Origin: Phytoactinopolyspora halophila
GTDB lineage: Bacteria; Actinomycetota; Actinomycetes; Jiangellales; Jiangellaceae
NCBI RefSeq assembly: GCF_003287285.1
Contig: NZ_QMIG01000016.1
Coordinates: 1 to 64,000 of the forward strand
Length of the DNA: 64,000 bases
Direction: 5' to 3'
Both the position numbers and the translations under genes were made by a program. Every line of letters begins with the position of its first letter. Within the stretch, counting starts at the first letter, position 1. A model generated the notes under the pieces. It searched no databases. It was given only the letters and a program-made list of their open reading frames with translations, and was not told the origin of the DNA. Positions 1 through 8,782 of this stretch are shown here, piece after piece.

Positions 1-122
1 AACCTCGACATCTGATCAGTCTCGCAGGACGAGCGCTCCATATTTGTCAGACATGCCCTAGCCCATCGGGCCGCGCCTAGCCCATCTGGCATGGCACGTC
101 GAGCGTGAAGAACCGGCCGCTG
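1..122. other. Edge segment without a recognisable gene
   Basis: This lies downstream of the minus-strand recD2 stop. It holds two near copies of a short CTAGCCCATC-containing string around 57-95. I see no convincing gene, RNA or terminator. Confidence 0.4.
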
Positions 123-2375
123 TCACGGCCCCTCGCAGCTCGGGTCGAGCCGGCGCGTGAGTCCGGTGTGCCGGCGTCCCGCGTTCGCGTTGCGCACGGC
201 TATGGCCAGCGCACGCCGGGAGCCGACGAGGACGACGAGCTGCTTGGCCCGCGTGATCGCGGTGTAGAGCAGGTTGCGCTGGAGCATGATCCACGCGCTG
301 GTGGTGAGGGGGACGACGACGGCGGGGTACTCGCTGCCCTGCGAGCGGTGGATGGTCATGGCGTAGGCGTGCTGGAGCTCGTCGAGCTCGGCGAAGTCGT
401 ACTCGATGTCCTCGTCTTCGTCGGTGCGTACGGTCAGTGCCTGCTGTTCGGGCGAGATGCCGGTGACGACGCCGACGGTGCCGTTGAACACGCCGGCCGT
501 TCCCTTGTCGTAGTTGTTGCGGATCTGGGTGACCTTGTCGCCGGGGCGGAAGGCGCGTCCGCCGTGGCGGCGTTCGGGCGCGCCGTCGCGGGCGGGGGTG
601 AGGATCTGCTGGAGCTGGTCGTTGAGGTTGCTCGCGCCGGCCGGGCCGCGGTGCATGGGTGTGAGTACCTGTACGTCGCGGCGCGGGTCCAGGCCGAACG
701 TGCGGGGGATGCGGCGGGCGGCGACGTCGACGGTGAGTTCTGCTGCCTGGTCGGTGTCCTCGCAGCCGAACCAGTAGAAGTCATCGAATCCGCGCAGCTC
801 CGGACGCTCGCCGGCGTTGATCCGGTGCGCGTTGACGACGACGCCGGATTGCTGCGCCTGCCGGAAGATCGTCGTGAGCCGCACGCGGGGAATGGTGTCG
901 GAGGTGAGCAGGTCGCGCAGGACTTGCCCGGCACCGACGCTGGGTAGCTGGTCGACATCTCCGACGAGCAGGAGGTGGGCACCGGGAGGGACGGCCTTGA
1001 CAAGACGGTTGGCCAGCAGCGTGTCGATCATGGAGGCTTCGTCGGCGACGACGAGGTCGGCGTCGAGCGGGTTGTCGCGATCGTAGGCGGCCTCACCTCC
1101 GGGTCGCAGCTGGAGCAGCCGGTGGATGGTGGCGGCCTCGTGCCCGGTGAGCTCGGCGAGCCGCTTGGCGGCCCGCCCGGTGGGAGCGACCAGGACGACC
1201 TTGGCCCGTTTGGCCCGGGCGAGCTCGACGATCGAGCGGACCGTGAAGCTCTTGCCGCAGCCCGGTCCACCGGTCAGCACGGCGACCTTGCGGGTGAGCG
1301 CCAGTTGTGCCGCCTCGACCTGTTCCGGGGCCAGATCCGTCCCGGTGCGTTCGCGTAGCCAGCTGAATGCCCGTGACCAGTTGACCGTGCCGAACGAGGC
1401 GAGCCGGTCGGCAGGCGCCGTGAGGAGGGAGCGGACGCCGTCGGCGAGTCCTTGCTCGGCGCGGTGGAACGGCACCAGATACACCGCCGACGGGTCGCCC
1501 GGATCGTCGCCGGGTTCGCGCACGACGCCCTCGGCCGCGACGAGGTCGGCGAGCGCGACCCTGATGGGCTCGGCCGGTGCGTCGAGGATCGTGGCGGCGG
1601 CGTCGACGAGCGCGTCGTCGGGCAGGTAGCAGTGCCCGGAGTCGGCAGCCTCGCTGAGCGTGTATTGCAGGCCGGCTTGCAGGCGCTGCGGAGCGTCGTG
1701 AGGGATCCCGACGGCCTTGGCGATGGCGTCGGCGGTCTTGAAGCCGATACCCCAGACGTCGGTTGCCAGCTGGTAGGGATTGTCTCTGACGGTCTGGATG
1801 GCGGCGTCGCCGTACCGGCGGTAGATCTTTACCGCGATCGAGGTGCTGACTCCGACGCTTTGCAGGAAGACCATCACTTCCTTGATGGCCTTCTGCTCTT
1901 CCCACGCCGAGGTGATCAGGGCGGTCCGTTTGGGGCCGAGGCCGTCGACCTCGACGAGCCGGTGCGGGGCGTTCTCGATGATGTCGAGCGTGTCGAGGCC
2001 GAAATGCTCGACGATGCGTTCGGCCATGACCGGGCCGATGCCTTTGACGAGCCCGGAGCCCAGGTACCGCTGGATGCCCTGGAGCGTGGCGGGCAGCACG
2101 GTCGTGTAGTTCCACACTTCGAACTGCTTGCCGTATTGCGGGTGCACCGTCCAGCGCCCCGTGAGCCGCAGCGATTCGCCGGGCTGGGCACCGGGCAGGT
2201 TGCCGACGACGGTGAGCAGATCGGGTCCCGAGCGGTCGGTGGCGACGCGGGCGACGGTGTAGCCGGTCTCCTCGTTGGCGTACGTGATCCGTTCGAGCAC
2301 GGCGTCCAGCTGCGTCCCGGCTGGGCGGGCGTGTTCGCTGCCGTCGGTGGATCCTCGCCCGTGCTCGGTGCTCAC
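123..2375 (-). CDS. recD2: RecD2-type ATP-dependent DNA helicase (SF1B)
   Basis: A 750-residue protein of the RecD2/TraA helicase family, which works without RecBC. An N-terminal OB-like region (about 20-95) is followed by helix-hairpin-helix segments (GLVKGIGPVMAERI near 108-121; VDGLGPKR near 143-150). The SF1 motor has Walker A GGPGCGKS at 369-376, DEAS at 445-448, GDVDQLPSVG at 472-481, and C-terminal motifs TIHRSQGSEYP and LYTAITRAK. Family knowledge: a 5'-3' helicase acting in recombination and repair. The start is GTG, and only a weak ribosome site (GGGCAG) precedes it. It lies 67 nt downstream of the XRE-cupin gene on the same strand, so the two may be co-transcribed. Length and motifs are complete. 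Confidence 0.95.
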   Translation of the reverse strand: MSTEHGRGSTDGSEHARPAGTQLDAVLERITYANEETGYTVARVATDRSGPDLLTVVGNLPGAQPGESLRLTGRWTVHPQYGKQFEVWNYTTVLPATLQGIQRYLGSGLVKGIGPVMAERIVEHFGLDTLDIIENAPHRLVEVDGLGPKRTALITSAWEEQKAIKEVMVFLQSVGVSTSIAVKIYRRYGDAAIQTVRDNPYQLATDVWGIGFKTADAIAKAVGIPHDAPQRLQAGLQYTLSEAADSGHCYLPDDALVDAAATILDAPAEPIRVALADLVAAEGVVREPGDDPGDPSAVYLVPFHRAEQGLADGVRSLLTAPADRLASFGTVNWSRAFSWLRERTGTDLAPEQVEAAQLALTRKVAVLTGGPGCGKSFTVRSIVELARAKRAKVVLVAPTGRAAKRLAELTGHEAATIHRLLQLRPGGEAAYDRDNPLDADLVVADEASMIDTLLANRLVKAVPPGAHLLLVGDVDQLPSVGAGQVLRDLLTSDTIPRVRLTTIFRQAQQSGVVVNAHRINAGERPELRGFDDFYWFGCEDTDQAAELTVDVAARRIPRTFGLDPRRDVQVLTPMHRGPAGASNLNDQLQQILTPARDGAPERRHGGRAFRPGDKVTQIRNNYDKGTAGVFNGTVGVVTGISPEQQALTVRTDEDEDIEYDFAELDELQHAYAMTIHRSQGSEYPAVVVPLTTSAWIMLQRNLLYTAITRAKQLVVLVGSRRALAIAVRNANAGRRHTGLTRRLDPSCEGP

Positions 2376-2442
2376 CTGCCCATTGTCGGCATCGCGGGCC
2401 GGGAGCGATACCGGTGGTGTCGCGGGTTGTGGAGCCGAGGTC

Positions 2443-3003
2443 TCAGACGTGTTCGGAGACCAGGACGGCGAAGGTGTCGGGTTCGAGGGCTTCGAACACG
2501 TGCGGGGCGTCTCCGGGATAGGCGACGTAGTCGCCGGGCTTCAGCTCCACGGGGTCGTCGGTGACGCCGACGAGCGCGCGGCCCTGGCTGAGGACGACGT
2601 GCTCGACGACGCCCGGCATGTGTGGCTCGGAACGGCGTGCGGTGCCCGGCTCGGCGGAGATGCGGAAGATGTCGCGGCGTGCGTTCGGCGGGCAGGAAGA
2701 GAGAAGGGTGGCGACGTAGTCGGCGTGCTCGGATGCCACCGCGGGTCCCTCTCCGGCGCGGATCACCTGGACTTTCGGGCGGGACGGTTCGACGAGGCGG
2801 GCGAAGGGGACGTCGAGGGCGACGCTCAGTGCCCAGAGCGTCTCCACGCTCGGATTTCCCTGCCCGGCTTCGAGCTGGGAGAGGGTCGACTTCGCGATCC
2901 GGGCGCGCCGTGCCACCTCGGTGAGGGACAGCCCGGCGCGATGCCGCTCACGCTGCAAGGATGCGGCGATCACCGCCAGTGGTGCGCCGTCGTGCTCCGC
3001 CAT
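2443..3003 (-). CDS. XRE-family regulator with C-terminal cupin
   Basis: A 186-residue regulator. An N-terminal helix-turn-helix (about 10-65, with LSLTEVARRARIAKSTLSQLE) is joined to a small cupin barrel (about 110-186; HMPGVVEHVVLSQG and LKPGDYVAYPGDAPHVFE). This layout is typical of repressors that sense a small ligand and sit beside transporter genes. The ATG at 3003 is preceded by GGAG at 7 nt. The gene is divergent from azlCD across 67 bp that carry an inverted repeat, so autoregulation and control of azlCD are likely. The ligand is unknown; an amino acid is a reasonable guess from the neighbour. Confidence 0.9.
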   Translation of the reverse strand: MAEHDGAPLAVIAASLQRERHRAGLSLTEVARRARIAKSTLSQLEAGQGNPSVETLWALSVALDVPFARLVEPSRPKVQVIRAGEGPAVASEHADYVATLLSSCPPNARRDIFRISAEPGTARRSEPHMPGVVEHVVLSQGRALVGVTDDPVELKPGDYVAYPGDAPHVFEALEPDTFAVLVSEHV

Positions 3004-3024
3004 CGTTCGCTCCAGAAGTCGGTT

Positions 3025-3042
3025 TGTTCGGATTGACGAACA
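3025..3042. promoter_or_regulatory. Perfect inverted repeat TGTTCG-N6-CGAACA, candidate XRE-cupin operator
   Basis: Arms TGTTCG (3025-3030) and CGAACA (3037-3042) are separated by 6 nt in the divergent spacer. A second copy with the same arm sequence and spacing lies at 3075-3090. Two equally spaced sites flanking the azlC start fit binding by the divergent XRE protein. This is inference from position and symmetry. Confidence 0.65.
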
Positions 3043-3070
3043 CTCGCACGTGCGTTCACAATAGCATCCC

Positions 3071-3907
3071 ATGCGTTCGGTCAAGCGAACAATCGATCGG
3101 GACCTGGTGCGCGATGTCGGCCTGGTCTGCGCTGCCGTGTCGCTCGTCGGCGTCTCGTTCGGGGCCATCGCGGCGAGCTCGGGACTGCCGGCGTGGCTGC
3201 CCGTGCTGCTGTCCATCGTGGTCTTCGCCGGTGCGTCCCAGTTCGTGTTCGTCGGGATCATCGCATCCGGCGGGAGCATCCTCGCCGCCGTCGTGGCGGG
3301 CCTGCTCGTCAACGCCCGGCACGTGCCGTTCGGGTTCGCCGTCGGCGACGCACTCGGGACGGGCTGGATCCGCAGGATCGCCGGAACTCACCTGATGGTC
3401 GACGAGTCCGTGGCGTTCGCGCTCGCGCAGGATGACGCGGGTCGCCGACGGAAAGCGTACTGGGCGTGTGGCGCCGGCATCTTCGTGTCGTGGAACGTCG
3501 GTGTGGTGGCGGGCGTGCTGGGCGGCACGCTGGTGACGGACACGGACGCGTTCGGCCTGGATGCCGCGTTCCCGGCCGTGCTGCTGGCCCTCGTCCTGCC
3601 GTCGTTGCGGGATCGCGCCACCCGCCGCGCCGCGCTGGCCGGCGCCGCGATCGCGCTCGCGACGGCGCCATTCTCGCCGGCGGGGCTTCCGGTGCTGCTC
3701 GCCCTGGCGGGAGTGCTCGCCGCCTTTGCCGATGGAGCGCGCTCGCCGGGGGTGCGGCGTTCGCGGGCTGCACGGGGGCAACGCGACGGCAGCGGGGACG
3801 CCGGTGACGCCGACGGCAGCGGGGACGCCGGTGCGACCGGCAACGGCAACGACGCCGACGCCACTGACGGCAACGATTACCGCGATAGTTCGGAGGCTGA
3901 GTCATGA
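3071..3907 (+). CDS. azlC: AzlC-family branched-chain amino acid exporter, large subunit
   Basis: A 278-residue membrane protein of the AzlC family, which exports branched-chain amino acids or analogues with a small AzlD partner. The core (about 15-225) has the family signatures SFGAIAASSGLP, FAGASQFVFVGI and NARHVPFGFAVGD and several hydrophobic segments. Residues from about 225 on are a hydrophilic Gly/Asp/Ala/Asn tail not typical of AzlC, partly made by a 27-bp tandem repeat. The ATG at 3071 has no clear Shine-Dalgarno, so translation may be leaderless. It overlaps azlD by ATGA. One candidate operator lies inside codons 2-7, which would let the divergent XRE regulator block transcription directly. 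Confidence 0.9.
   Translation: MRSVKRTIDRDLVRDVGLVCAAVSLVGVSFGAIAASSGLPAWLPVLLSIVVFAGASQFVFVGIIASGGSILAAVVAGLLVNARHVPFGFAVGDALGTGWIRRIAGTHLMVDESVAFALAQDDAGRRRKAYWACGAGIFVSWNVGVVAGVLGGTLVTDTDAFGLDAAFPAVLLALVLPSLRDRATRRAALAGAAIALATAPFSPAGLPVLLALAGVLAAFADGARSPGVRRSRAARGQRDGSGDAGDADGSGDAGATGNGNDADATDGNDYRDSSEAES
3075..3090. promoter_or_regulatory. Second inverted repeat GTTCG-N6-CGAAC at the azlC start
   Basis: GTTCG (3075-3079) and CGAAC (3086-3090) repeat the symmetry and spacing of the site at 3025-3042. The site lies within the first codons of azlC. It is a likely second operator; a chance coding palindrome is the alternative. Confidence 0.5.
3785..3833 (+). repeat. 27-bp direct repeat inside azlC
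   Basis: A 22-nt string starting GACGGCAGCGGGGACG occurs at 3785-3806 and again at 3812-3833. The period is 27 nt, or 9 codons, so the frame is kept. It encodes the Asp/Gly-rich tail of AzlC. Confidence 0.85.
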
Positions 3908-4227
3908 CATCGTCGATGGGGTTCGTGCTGGCCGCCGTGGTGCTGGGGCTCGGCACGTTCGCTTTCCGCTTTGCCGGCCCGCTGCTGCGTTCCCGGGTGG
4001 AGCTCGCGCCACGCGTGGAAACGTTGATGGCCGTTGCTGCCGTCGTCCTGCTCACCGCTCTGGTGGCGACCACGGCGCTGTTGGAAGGTGGCGAGTTCGC
4101 CGGGTTCGCGCGCCCGGCCGGTGTCGTCGTGGGTGGCGTGCTGGCGTGGAGGAGGGCGCCGTTCATCGCCGTGGTGGTGGCTGCGGCGGCGACGGCGGCG
4201 GGATTGCGCCTGCTGGGGATTCCCTGA
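3904..4227 (+). CDS. azlD: AzlD-family branched-chain amino acid exporter, small subunit
   Basis: A 107-residue, very hydrophobic protein with the AzlD signatures TFAFRFAGPLL near the N-terminus and three to four membrane segments. The family forms a two-component exporter with AzlC. Its ATG overlaps the azlC stop (ATGA at 3904-3907), so the two are translationally coupled and presumably made in fixed ratio. The stop at 4227 is followed by a 264-nt spacer before the secreted hexosaminidase. Length is normal for the family. Confidence 0.88.
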   Translation: MTSSMGFVLAAVVLGLGTFAFRFAGPLLRSRVELAPRVETLMAVAAVVLLTALVATTALLEGGEFAGFARPAGVVVGGVLAWRRAPFIAVVVAAAATAAGLRLLGIP

Positions 4228-4299
4228 GGGCGGGGCCGGACGGGAGATCCACAGTGTTGACAACGGCGAGAAAAACCCCAAAGATGCGTCATTAGAAAT

Positions 4300-4320
4300 T
4301 GGTAGGTTTGTTTCCTAACA
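4300..4320. promoter_or_regulatory. Imperfect inverted repeat TGGTAGG-N7-CCTAACA upstream of the hexosaminidase
   Basis: Arms TGGTAGG (4300-4306) and CCTAACA (4314-4320) match at 6 of 7 positions around a T-rich centre. The TTTCCTAAC half resembles operators of ROK-family sugar repressors known upstream of actinobacterial glycosidases. That match is from memory and is unproven. The site is about 170 nt upstream of the start codon. Confidence 0.35.
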
Positions 4321-4491
4321 GTTTGAGCGGTGAGTTCGAGCAGGGAGGGGGTGACCAGAACTCTGCCGCTGACGGTGACGGCCGCGCACTCCGAACCTGC
4401 CCACCACCGAATTCGTGCACCGATGTCGTCGTGGCCGCGCCGCCTGTCCTGACCGATGCCCAAGAACCCCTGGTTTCCTTGGAGGCCTTGC

Positions 4492-7371
4492 ATGAAATCC
4501 CCGGTCAGACCGCCATCCTCACGTCTCTTAGCAGCCGCCGCGCTCACGGGAGCGCTGATCGTCACCGGTGCTCCCGCCAATGCCGGTGACGACGGCGACC
4601 ACGGTGACGACACCTGCGATCCGAATCCACAGGATCTACGGGTCACGTACCAGCCCGTCGACCACTCCGTCGGCGGATCCGCCTACCACCTCGCATCCCT
4701 CACCATCGACAACCACGACACCACGTGCGCCCTGGACGACAACTGGGAGCTGTTCTTCACCTTCGTCCGCCAGCCCGTCGCCGTGCTGCCCGGTGACGAT
4801 GGGGAGGATGCCCGCCAGCAGCTCGACGAGCAGGACCTTGCGATCACCCGCGCCGATGCCGCCGAAAGCGGCGACTACTACGTGCTGCGGCCGACCGACG
4901 AGTTCGAGCAGGTCGACCCGGAAGGCAGCCGGGAGATCACGCTGCAGGTCCAGTTCTGGGCGACGCACAAGACCGATGCACCCGCCGGTTATCACATCTC
5001 CTATGACGACGGGCCGGCCCAGTGGGTGCCGGGCAAGGCACTGATCGACCCCACCGATCCGAAGCAGACCACGGCCTTCGAGGGCGACGCGCGCCCGGTG
5101 GAGTCCGCGGCTACCCGGTTCGAGGAGAACACTGCCGAGCTCGTCGATCTCGACCTGGCCGATCGGATCCAGCCACGCCCGCTCGACGTTACCGAGCGCT
5201 CCGGCGCGCTCAAGCTCGACGGCAGGTTCGCGATCGAGTACCCGGACGAGCTCAGTGGCGAAGCCGATTACCTCCGCTCGGCGCTGCGTGACGTGCTGGA
5301 CGGCGAGTTCGCACCGAACGACGGCCGGGCCAAACGCACCATCAGCCTGTCCATCGACCCCGAGCTCGACGTGGACGGCAGCGGCACTCCCGACGCGGAG
5401 GGATATACCCTCGACGTTGGCAAGCGTGGCATCGACATCGTCGGCGCCGACGCCGCCGGCGTCCTGTACGGCATCCAGACGCTGCGCCAGCTCATTCCCG
5501 TCGACGTCTACGAGAGTGCTGCCGACGGCGATCGGGCCACGCGTGCGCGCGTGCCGCGGGCCAGCATCGCCGACGCGCCGAAGTTCGAGCACCGCGGCCT
5601 TCACCTGGACGTGGGACGGCACTTCGAGACCCCGGAGACGGTCAAGAAATTCCTCGACCTGATGTCCTTCACCAAGCTCAACAAGCTGCACTTCGGCCTG
5701 ACGAACGACGAGGGCTGGCGCGTGGAGATTCCCGGCCTTCCGGAACTCACCGAGTTCGGGGCGCAGCGCGGCCACGATCTCGATGAGGACGAGATGCTGC
5801 ACATGGGTATGGGCTCGGGAAGCGACCTGGAGCCCGGAGACCACATCGAGAACAAGGCGGCCGACGAGACGGAAGCCAACCTGGGCCGCCCACCCGCGTA
5901 CCAGGGCATGGAGCAGGCAACGGTGAACCTGGTCGGCAAGGGGAGTGGCTACTACACGACGGAGGAGTTCATCGACCTGCTCGAGTACGCCGCCGAACGC
6001 CACATCGACGTCTACCCGGAATTGAACTTCCCCGGGCATGCCCGCTCGTCGGTGCAGGCCATGGAACGCCGCTACGAGCGCCTGAAGGACGAGGACCCCG
6101 AGGAAGCCGAACGCTACCGCCTCCTCGATCCCGATGACGAGGCAGAGTACCGCAGCGTACAGCTGTACAACGACAACCTGATCAACGTGTGCCGGCAGAG
6201 CACGTACGACTTCCTGGAGAAGGTGGTGGACGAGGTCGCGGCGATGTATGACGCGGCAGATGTGCCGCTGACCAGGATCCACCTCGGTGGAGACGAGCCA
6301 CCGGGGCCGGACCGGTGGCAGGAGTCGCCGATCTGCCAGGAGAACCCGGAGACCTCCGGCAAGAGCGACGCCGAGCTGTGGGACATGTTCGTGCAGAAGT
6401 GGAACGACATCGCCCTGGAGGTCGCGGATACCACGGCCGGATGGGAAGACGTCCTCCTCACCGGTCAAGACGTCGACGAACTGGACGACTTCGCCCCGAT
6501 GGCCTGGCAGAACGTGTGGGGCTGGGGGCTGGAGGAACTGGCCTACCAGCTCGCGAACGACGGGCAGGACGTGATCCTCGCGCACGCCACGAATCTCTAC
6601 CTGGACCTGGCCTACAACAAGGATCCGGACGAGCCCGGCTATTACTGGGCCACCTACGTGGACGAGGAAAGCACCTTCACGTACCAGCCGTTCGACGTGT
6701 ACGCCAACGCCACCGAGGACCGGTTCGGCAACCCGTTCGAGCCCGACCCCGACTGGGAAGAGCTCACCGAGGAGGGCAAGGAGAACATCCTCGGTCTCGA
6801 AGCCCAGATGTGGGGCGAGAACGGCAAGACCCCGGAGATCCGGGAGTACCAGGCGTTTCCGCGGCTACTGGGGGTCGCCGAGCGGGCGTGGGTGCGAGAC
6901 ACTCCCACCCCCGAAGAGATGCCCGAGCACTGGGACGTGTGGGTCAACACGCTCGGCCAGGTGACCTTGCCGTTGCTGTCGCACTATCCCGTGGTCGGCC
7001 TGCCGGACGTCGGCGTCAACTACCGCATTCCGCTGCCCGGCGCCGAGATCGACGACGACGGCGTGCTCACGGCCAACGTGCGCAACCCCGGACTGACGAT
7101 CGAGTACTCCAGCACCGGCGGCGTGCACTGGTCGACGTATCACGGGCCAACGGCTGTCGGCGACTCCGCCCTGGTGCGCACGGTCGCTCCCGACGGGCGT
7201 ACCAGCCGGATCGCCCCGGTGGACGTGGCGAACTGGGAAGCGGGCGCCGCCTACCACGCGTGGTCGGTCGTCAATTACGAGGGCGAGCTGTTCCGCGCCA
7301 AGGTCCCGCACATCGCGCAGGCAGATGCCACCCCTGATGTCTCGCCCGAGCTGTGGGTCCTCCTGCAATAA
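4492..7371 (+). CDS. Secreted GH20 beta-N-acetylhexosaminidase, multidomain
   Basis: A 959-residue secreted enzyme. The signal peptide ends near ANA|GD (about residue 32). Next come an N-terminal CHB_HEX-like beta domain (about 45-190), a GH20b domain (about 220-345), and the GH20 barrel with the catalytic motif HLGGDE (597-602; D601 and E602 the catalytic pair). A C-terminal beta domain follows, then a short ChiC/CBM5-12-like module (WEAGAAYHAWSVVNYEG). Family role: removal of terminal GlcNAc from chitobiose and chitin oligomers outside the cell. The ATG at 4492 has GGAGG 6 nt upstream. The protein is unusually rich in Asp and Glu. A terminator-like hairpin follows the stop. Confidence 0.93.
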   Translation: MKSPVRPPSSRLLAAAALTGALIVTGAPANAGDDGDHGDDTCDPNPQDLRVTYQPVDHSVGGSAYHLASLTIDNHDTTCALDDNWELFFTFVRQPVAVLPGDDGEDARQQLDEQDLAITRADAAESGDYYVLRPTDEFEQVDPEGSREITLQVQFWATHKTDAPAGYHISYDDGPAQWVPGKALIDPTDPKQTTAFEGDARPVESAATRFEENTAELVDLDLADRIQPRPLDVTERSGALKLDGRFAIEYPDELSGEADYLRSALRDVLDGEFAPNDGRAKRTISLSIDPELDVDGSGTPDAEGYTLDVGKRGIDIVGADAAGVLYGIQTLRQLIPVDVYESAADGDRATRARVPRASIADAPKFEHRGLHLDVGRHFETPETVKKFLDLMSFTKLNKLHFGLTNDEGWRVEIPGLPELTEFGAQRGHDLDEDEMLHMGMGSGSDLEPGDHIENKAADETEANLGRPPAYQGMEQATVNLVGKGSGYYTTEEFIDLLEYAAERHIDVYPELNFPGHARSSVQAMERRYERLKDEDPEEAERYRLLDPDDEAEYRSVQLYNDNLINVCRQSTYDFLEKVVDEVAAMYDAADVPLTRIHLGGDEPPGPDRWQESPICQENPETSGKSDAELWDMFVQKWNDIALEVADTTAGWEDVLLTGQDVDELDDFAPMAWQNVWGWGLEELAYQLANDGQDVILAHATNLYLDLAYNKDPDEPGYYWATYVDEESTFTYQPFDVYANATEDRFGNPFEPDPDWEELTEEGKENILGLEAQMWGENGKTPEIREYQAFPRLLGVAERAWVRDTPTPEEMPEHWDVWVNTLGQVTLPLLSHYPVVGLPDVGVNYRIPLPGAEIDDDGVLTANVRNPGLTIEYSSTGGVHWSTYHGPTAVGDSALVRTVAPDGRTSRIAPVDVANWEAGAAYHAWSVVNYEGELFRAKVPHIAQADATPDVSPELWVLLQ

Positions 7372-7392
7372 GCTGAACAACCCTCCTGTGCT

Positions 7393-7432
7393 CGCGGGGG
7401 TGTGGGCGCGCGTCGAGCCCCGCACCCCCGCG
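7393..7432 (+). terminator. Strong G+C-rich hairpin after the hexosaminidase gene
   Basis: Arms 7393-7406 and 7419-7432 can form a 14-bp stem with one G-T pair and a 12-nt loop, 21 nt after the stop codon. There is no T-run, which is common for actinobacterial terminators. Confidence 0.65.
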
Positions 7433-7486
7433 TCACCATCCGGGCACACCTGCCGACCACGAAGCCATGCGCGCGGTGCCCGCGCC

Positions 7487-7553
7487 GCCATGCACGCTGA
7501 GTCCACGTCGCCATGCACGCTGAGTCCACGTGCCGTGCGCGCCGGGTCCACGT
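7487..7553 (+). repeat. Three tandem 22-23 bp units in a non-coding spacer
   Basis: Units at 7487-7509 and 7510-7531 are identical over 22 nt (starting GCCATGCACGCTGAGTCC). A third at 7532-7553 is degenerate. They lie in the 378-nt spacer 7372-7749, where apart from the hairpin at 7393 I see no gene. Confidence 0.8.
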
Positions 7554-7749
7554 CAGAAAGCGGTTTCCGCCATCAATTGGCGTGGAGTCACCGTGCATGG
7601 CACCCATGGGCAACGCGTGTACGGTGACCTGGGCTGCCGTACATGGCTCGTCCGGCATCGGGCCGCGTGAGTCGTCGACGCCGCGTCCTGCCGTGAACGG
7701 GTGCCCATGAGGCGCCCGTGGGTCGCCCGGGTACGGCAGTCCGATTGGA

Positions 7750-8202
7750 TCAGACGGGGATGAACCCGAGGGCCTCGGCCGCGTGTCGCTGGTCGGCGCT
7801 GTGAGTGGCGAAGCCGATCTCCTCGCCGGGTTCGACGAGCGGCCGGGCGGCGAGATCGGCCACGGCCAGGTGCATGGCCTCCAGGGTGTGCAAGGAGTAG
7901 TGGCGCGTGATGGTGAGCGCGGCATTCTCGGTGGCAGCAGGATCGGGACGGGTGAGTTTGACCGGCCCGTCGGGGGAGACGTCCTCGTAGAGTTTCTCGA
8001 TCAGCACGTCCACATTGCTCAGCTGTTTGGTTTGCCGCACGCGAAAGAGCGTCGACGTGACCTCCACCAGGCTGAACGATGCGGTCAGCAGCAGCCGGTC
8101 GCTCTCGACGAGCTCGCGCGCTCGCGCGTGCCCCGGTTCTCCGGCCAGGTACGAACGAACCAGTACCGATGAGTCGAGATACACAAGCGCCGGTTCATCC
8201 AT
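7750..8202 (-). CDS. vapC: PIN-domain ribonuclease toxin (VapC family)
   Basis: A 150-residue PIN-domain protein. The acidic residues expected in the active site are D10 (YLDSS), E47 (SLVEV), E108 (LEAMHLA) and D137 (SADQR). The third position is Glu where many VapC proteins have Asp (DAxHLA). Family role: a Mg-dependent RNase that cleaves tRNA or rRNA when not held by VapB. The ATG at 8202 follows a purine-rich AGGGGGAT site. The upstream same-strand gene at 8240 encodes a ribbon-helix-helix protein, giving the usual antitoxin-toxin order with a 37-nt gap. Confidence 0.88.
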   Translation of the reverse strand: MDEPALVYLDSSVLVRSYLAGEPGHARARELVESDRLLLTASFSLVEVTSTLFRVRQTKQLSNVDVLIEKLYEDVSPDGPVKLTRPDPAATENAALTITRHYSLHTLEAMHLAVADLAARPLVEPGEEIGFATHSADQRHAAEALGFIPV

Positions 8203-8239
8203 CGATCCCCCTCTGTGCGTCAGATGCGGAGCCCGCTCG

Positions 8240-8542
8240 TCAACGTCCGTCGGACCAGAGATCGTCGACGATGGGCCCTGCCTCTTCGGTCTCCTGTAAC
8301 GCCGTGGCGAACCGTTCCGATGGCACGGGCGGCGCTGGGGTCTCGACGAGAAGACCGAGCTCTCGTGCCCGTTCCCGGAGGCGATGGCGCCGCGTGGTGA
8401 GGCCGCTGGACGCGCCCTCGGGTGGTGCCGCGGCCTGGAGCACTCGGTTCGCGAACGCGTTCACCGACATACCTTCCCGCCGGGCTCGCACGGTGAGCCG
8501 CGTATGGAGATCATCAGGAATGCGAACGAGCAACTGACGCAT
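8240..8542 (-). CDS. vapB: Ribbon-helix-helix antitoxin (VapB-like)
   Basis: A 100-residue protein whose first 45 residues read as a ribbon-helix-helix DNA-binding fold (MRQLLVRIPDDLHTRL, then GMSVNAFANRVL). The remaining tail is charged and probably wraps the VapC toxin. The ATG at 8542 has GGGAGG 5 nt upstream. A 6-bp inverted repeat lies 16 nt upstream of the start (8558-8581) and is the likely autoregulatory operator. The antitoxin-first order and the close downstream PIN gene support the assignment more than the sequence of the tail does. Confidence 0.82.
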   Translation of the reverse strand: MRQLLVRIPDDLHTRLTVRARREGMSVNAFANRVLQAAAPPEGASSGLTTRRHRLRERARELGLLVETPAPPVPSERFATALQETEEAGPIVDDLWSDGR

Positions 8543-8557
8543 ACGGCCTCCCGCTAA

Positions 8558-8581
8558 CTATCGGTTACGTGATCACGATAG
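8558..8581. promoter_or_regulatory. CTATCG-N12-CGATAG palindrome, candidate vapBC operator
   Basis: Perfect 6-bp arms CTATCG (8558-8563) and CGATAG (8576-8581) lie just upstream of the antitoxin start. Symmetric sites here are typical for RHH antitoxin autorepression. Binding is inferred. Confidence 0.5.
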
Positions 8582-8782
8582 CGCTTGCTGACGAGGTGCT
8601 GCGAGAACGGAAACGCGACGGCTTCGTCACAATCGACGACGTGCACCCGTGCCCGACGCTCCGGCGCGCACGGCACCGGCGCACCGGACATGGCTCACCG
8701 TGGCCATGCGAAATCCGGTCCGGCCGGAATATCGCGGCCGATCATGCTGCTCTTTCTAGAGTCAACGAACGAAGGAGATCGG

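Noticed and set aside
105-3036. Long plus-strand frames over recD2 and the XRE gene
   Set aside because: They are shadows of the minus-strand genes, which carry clear helicase and HTH/cupin motifs.
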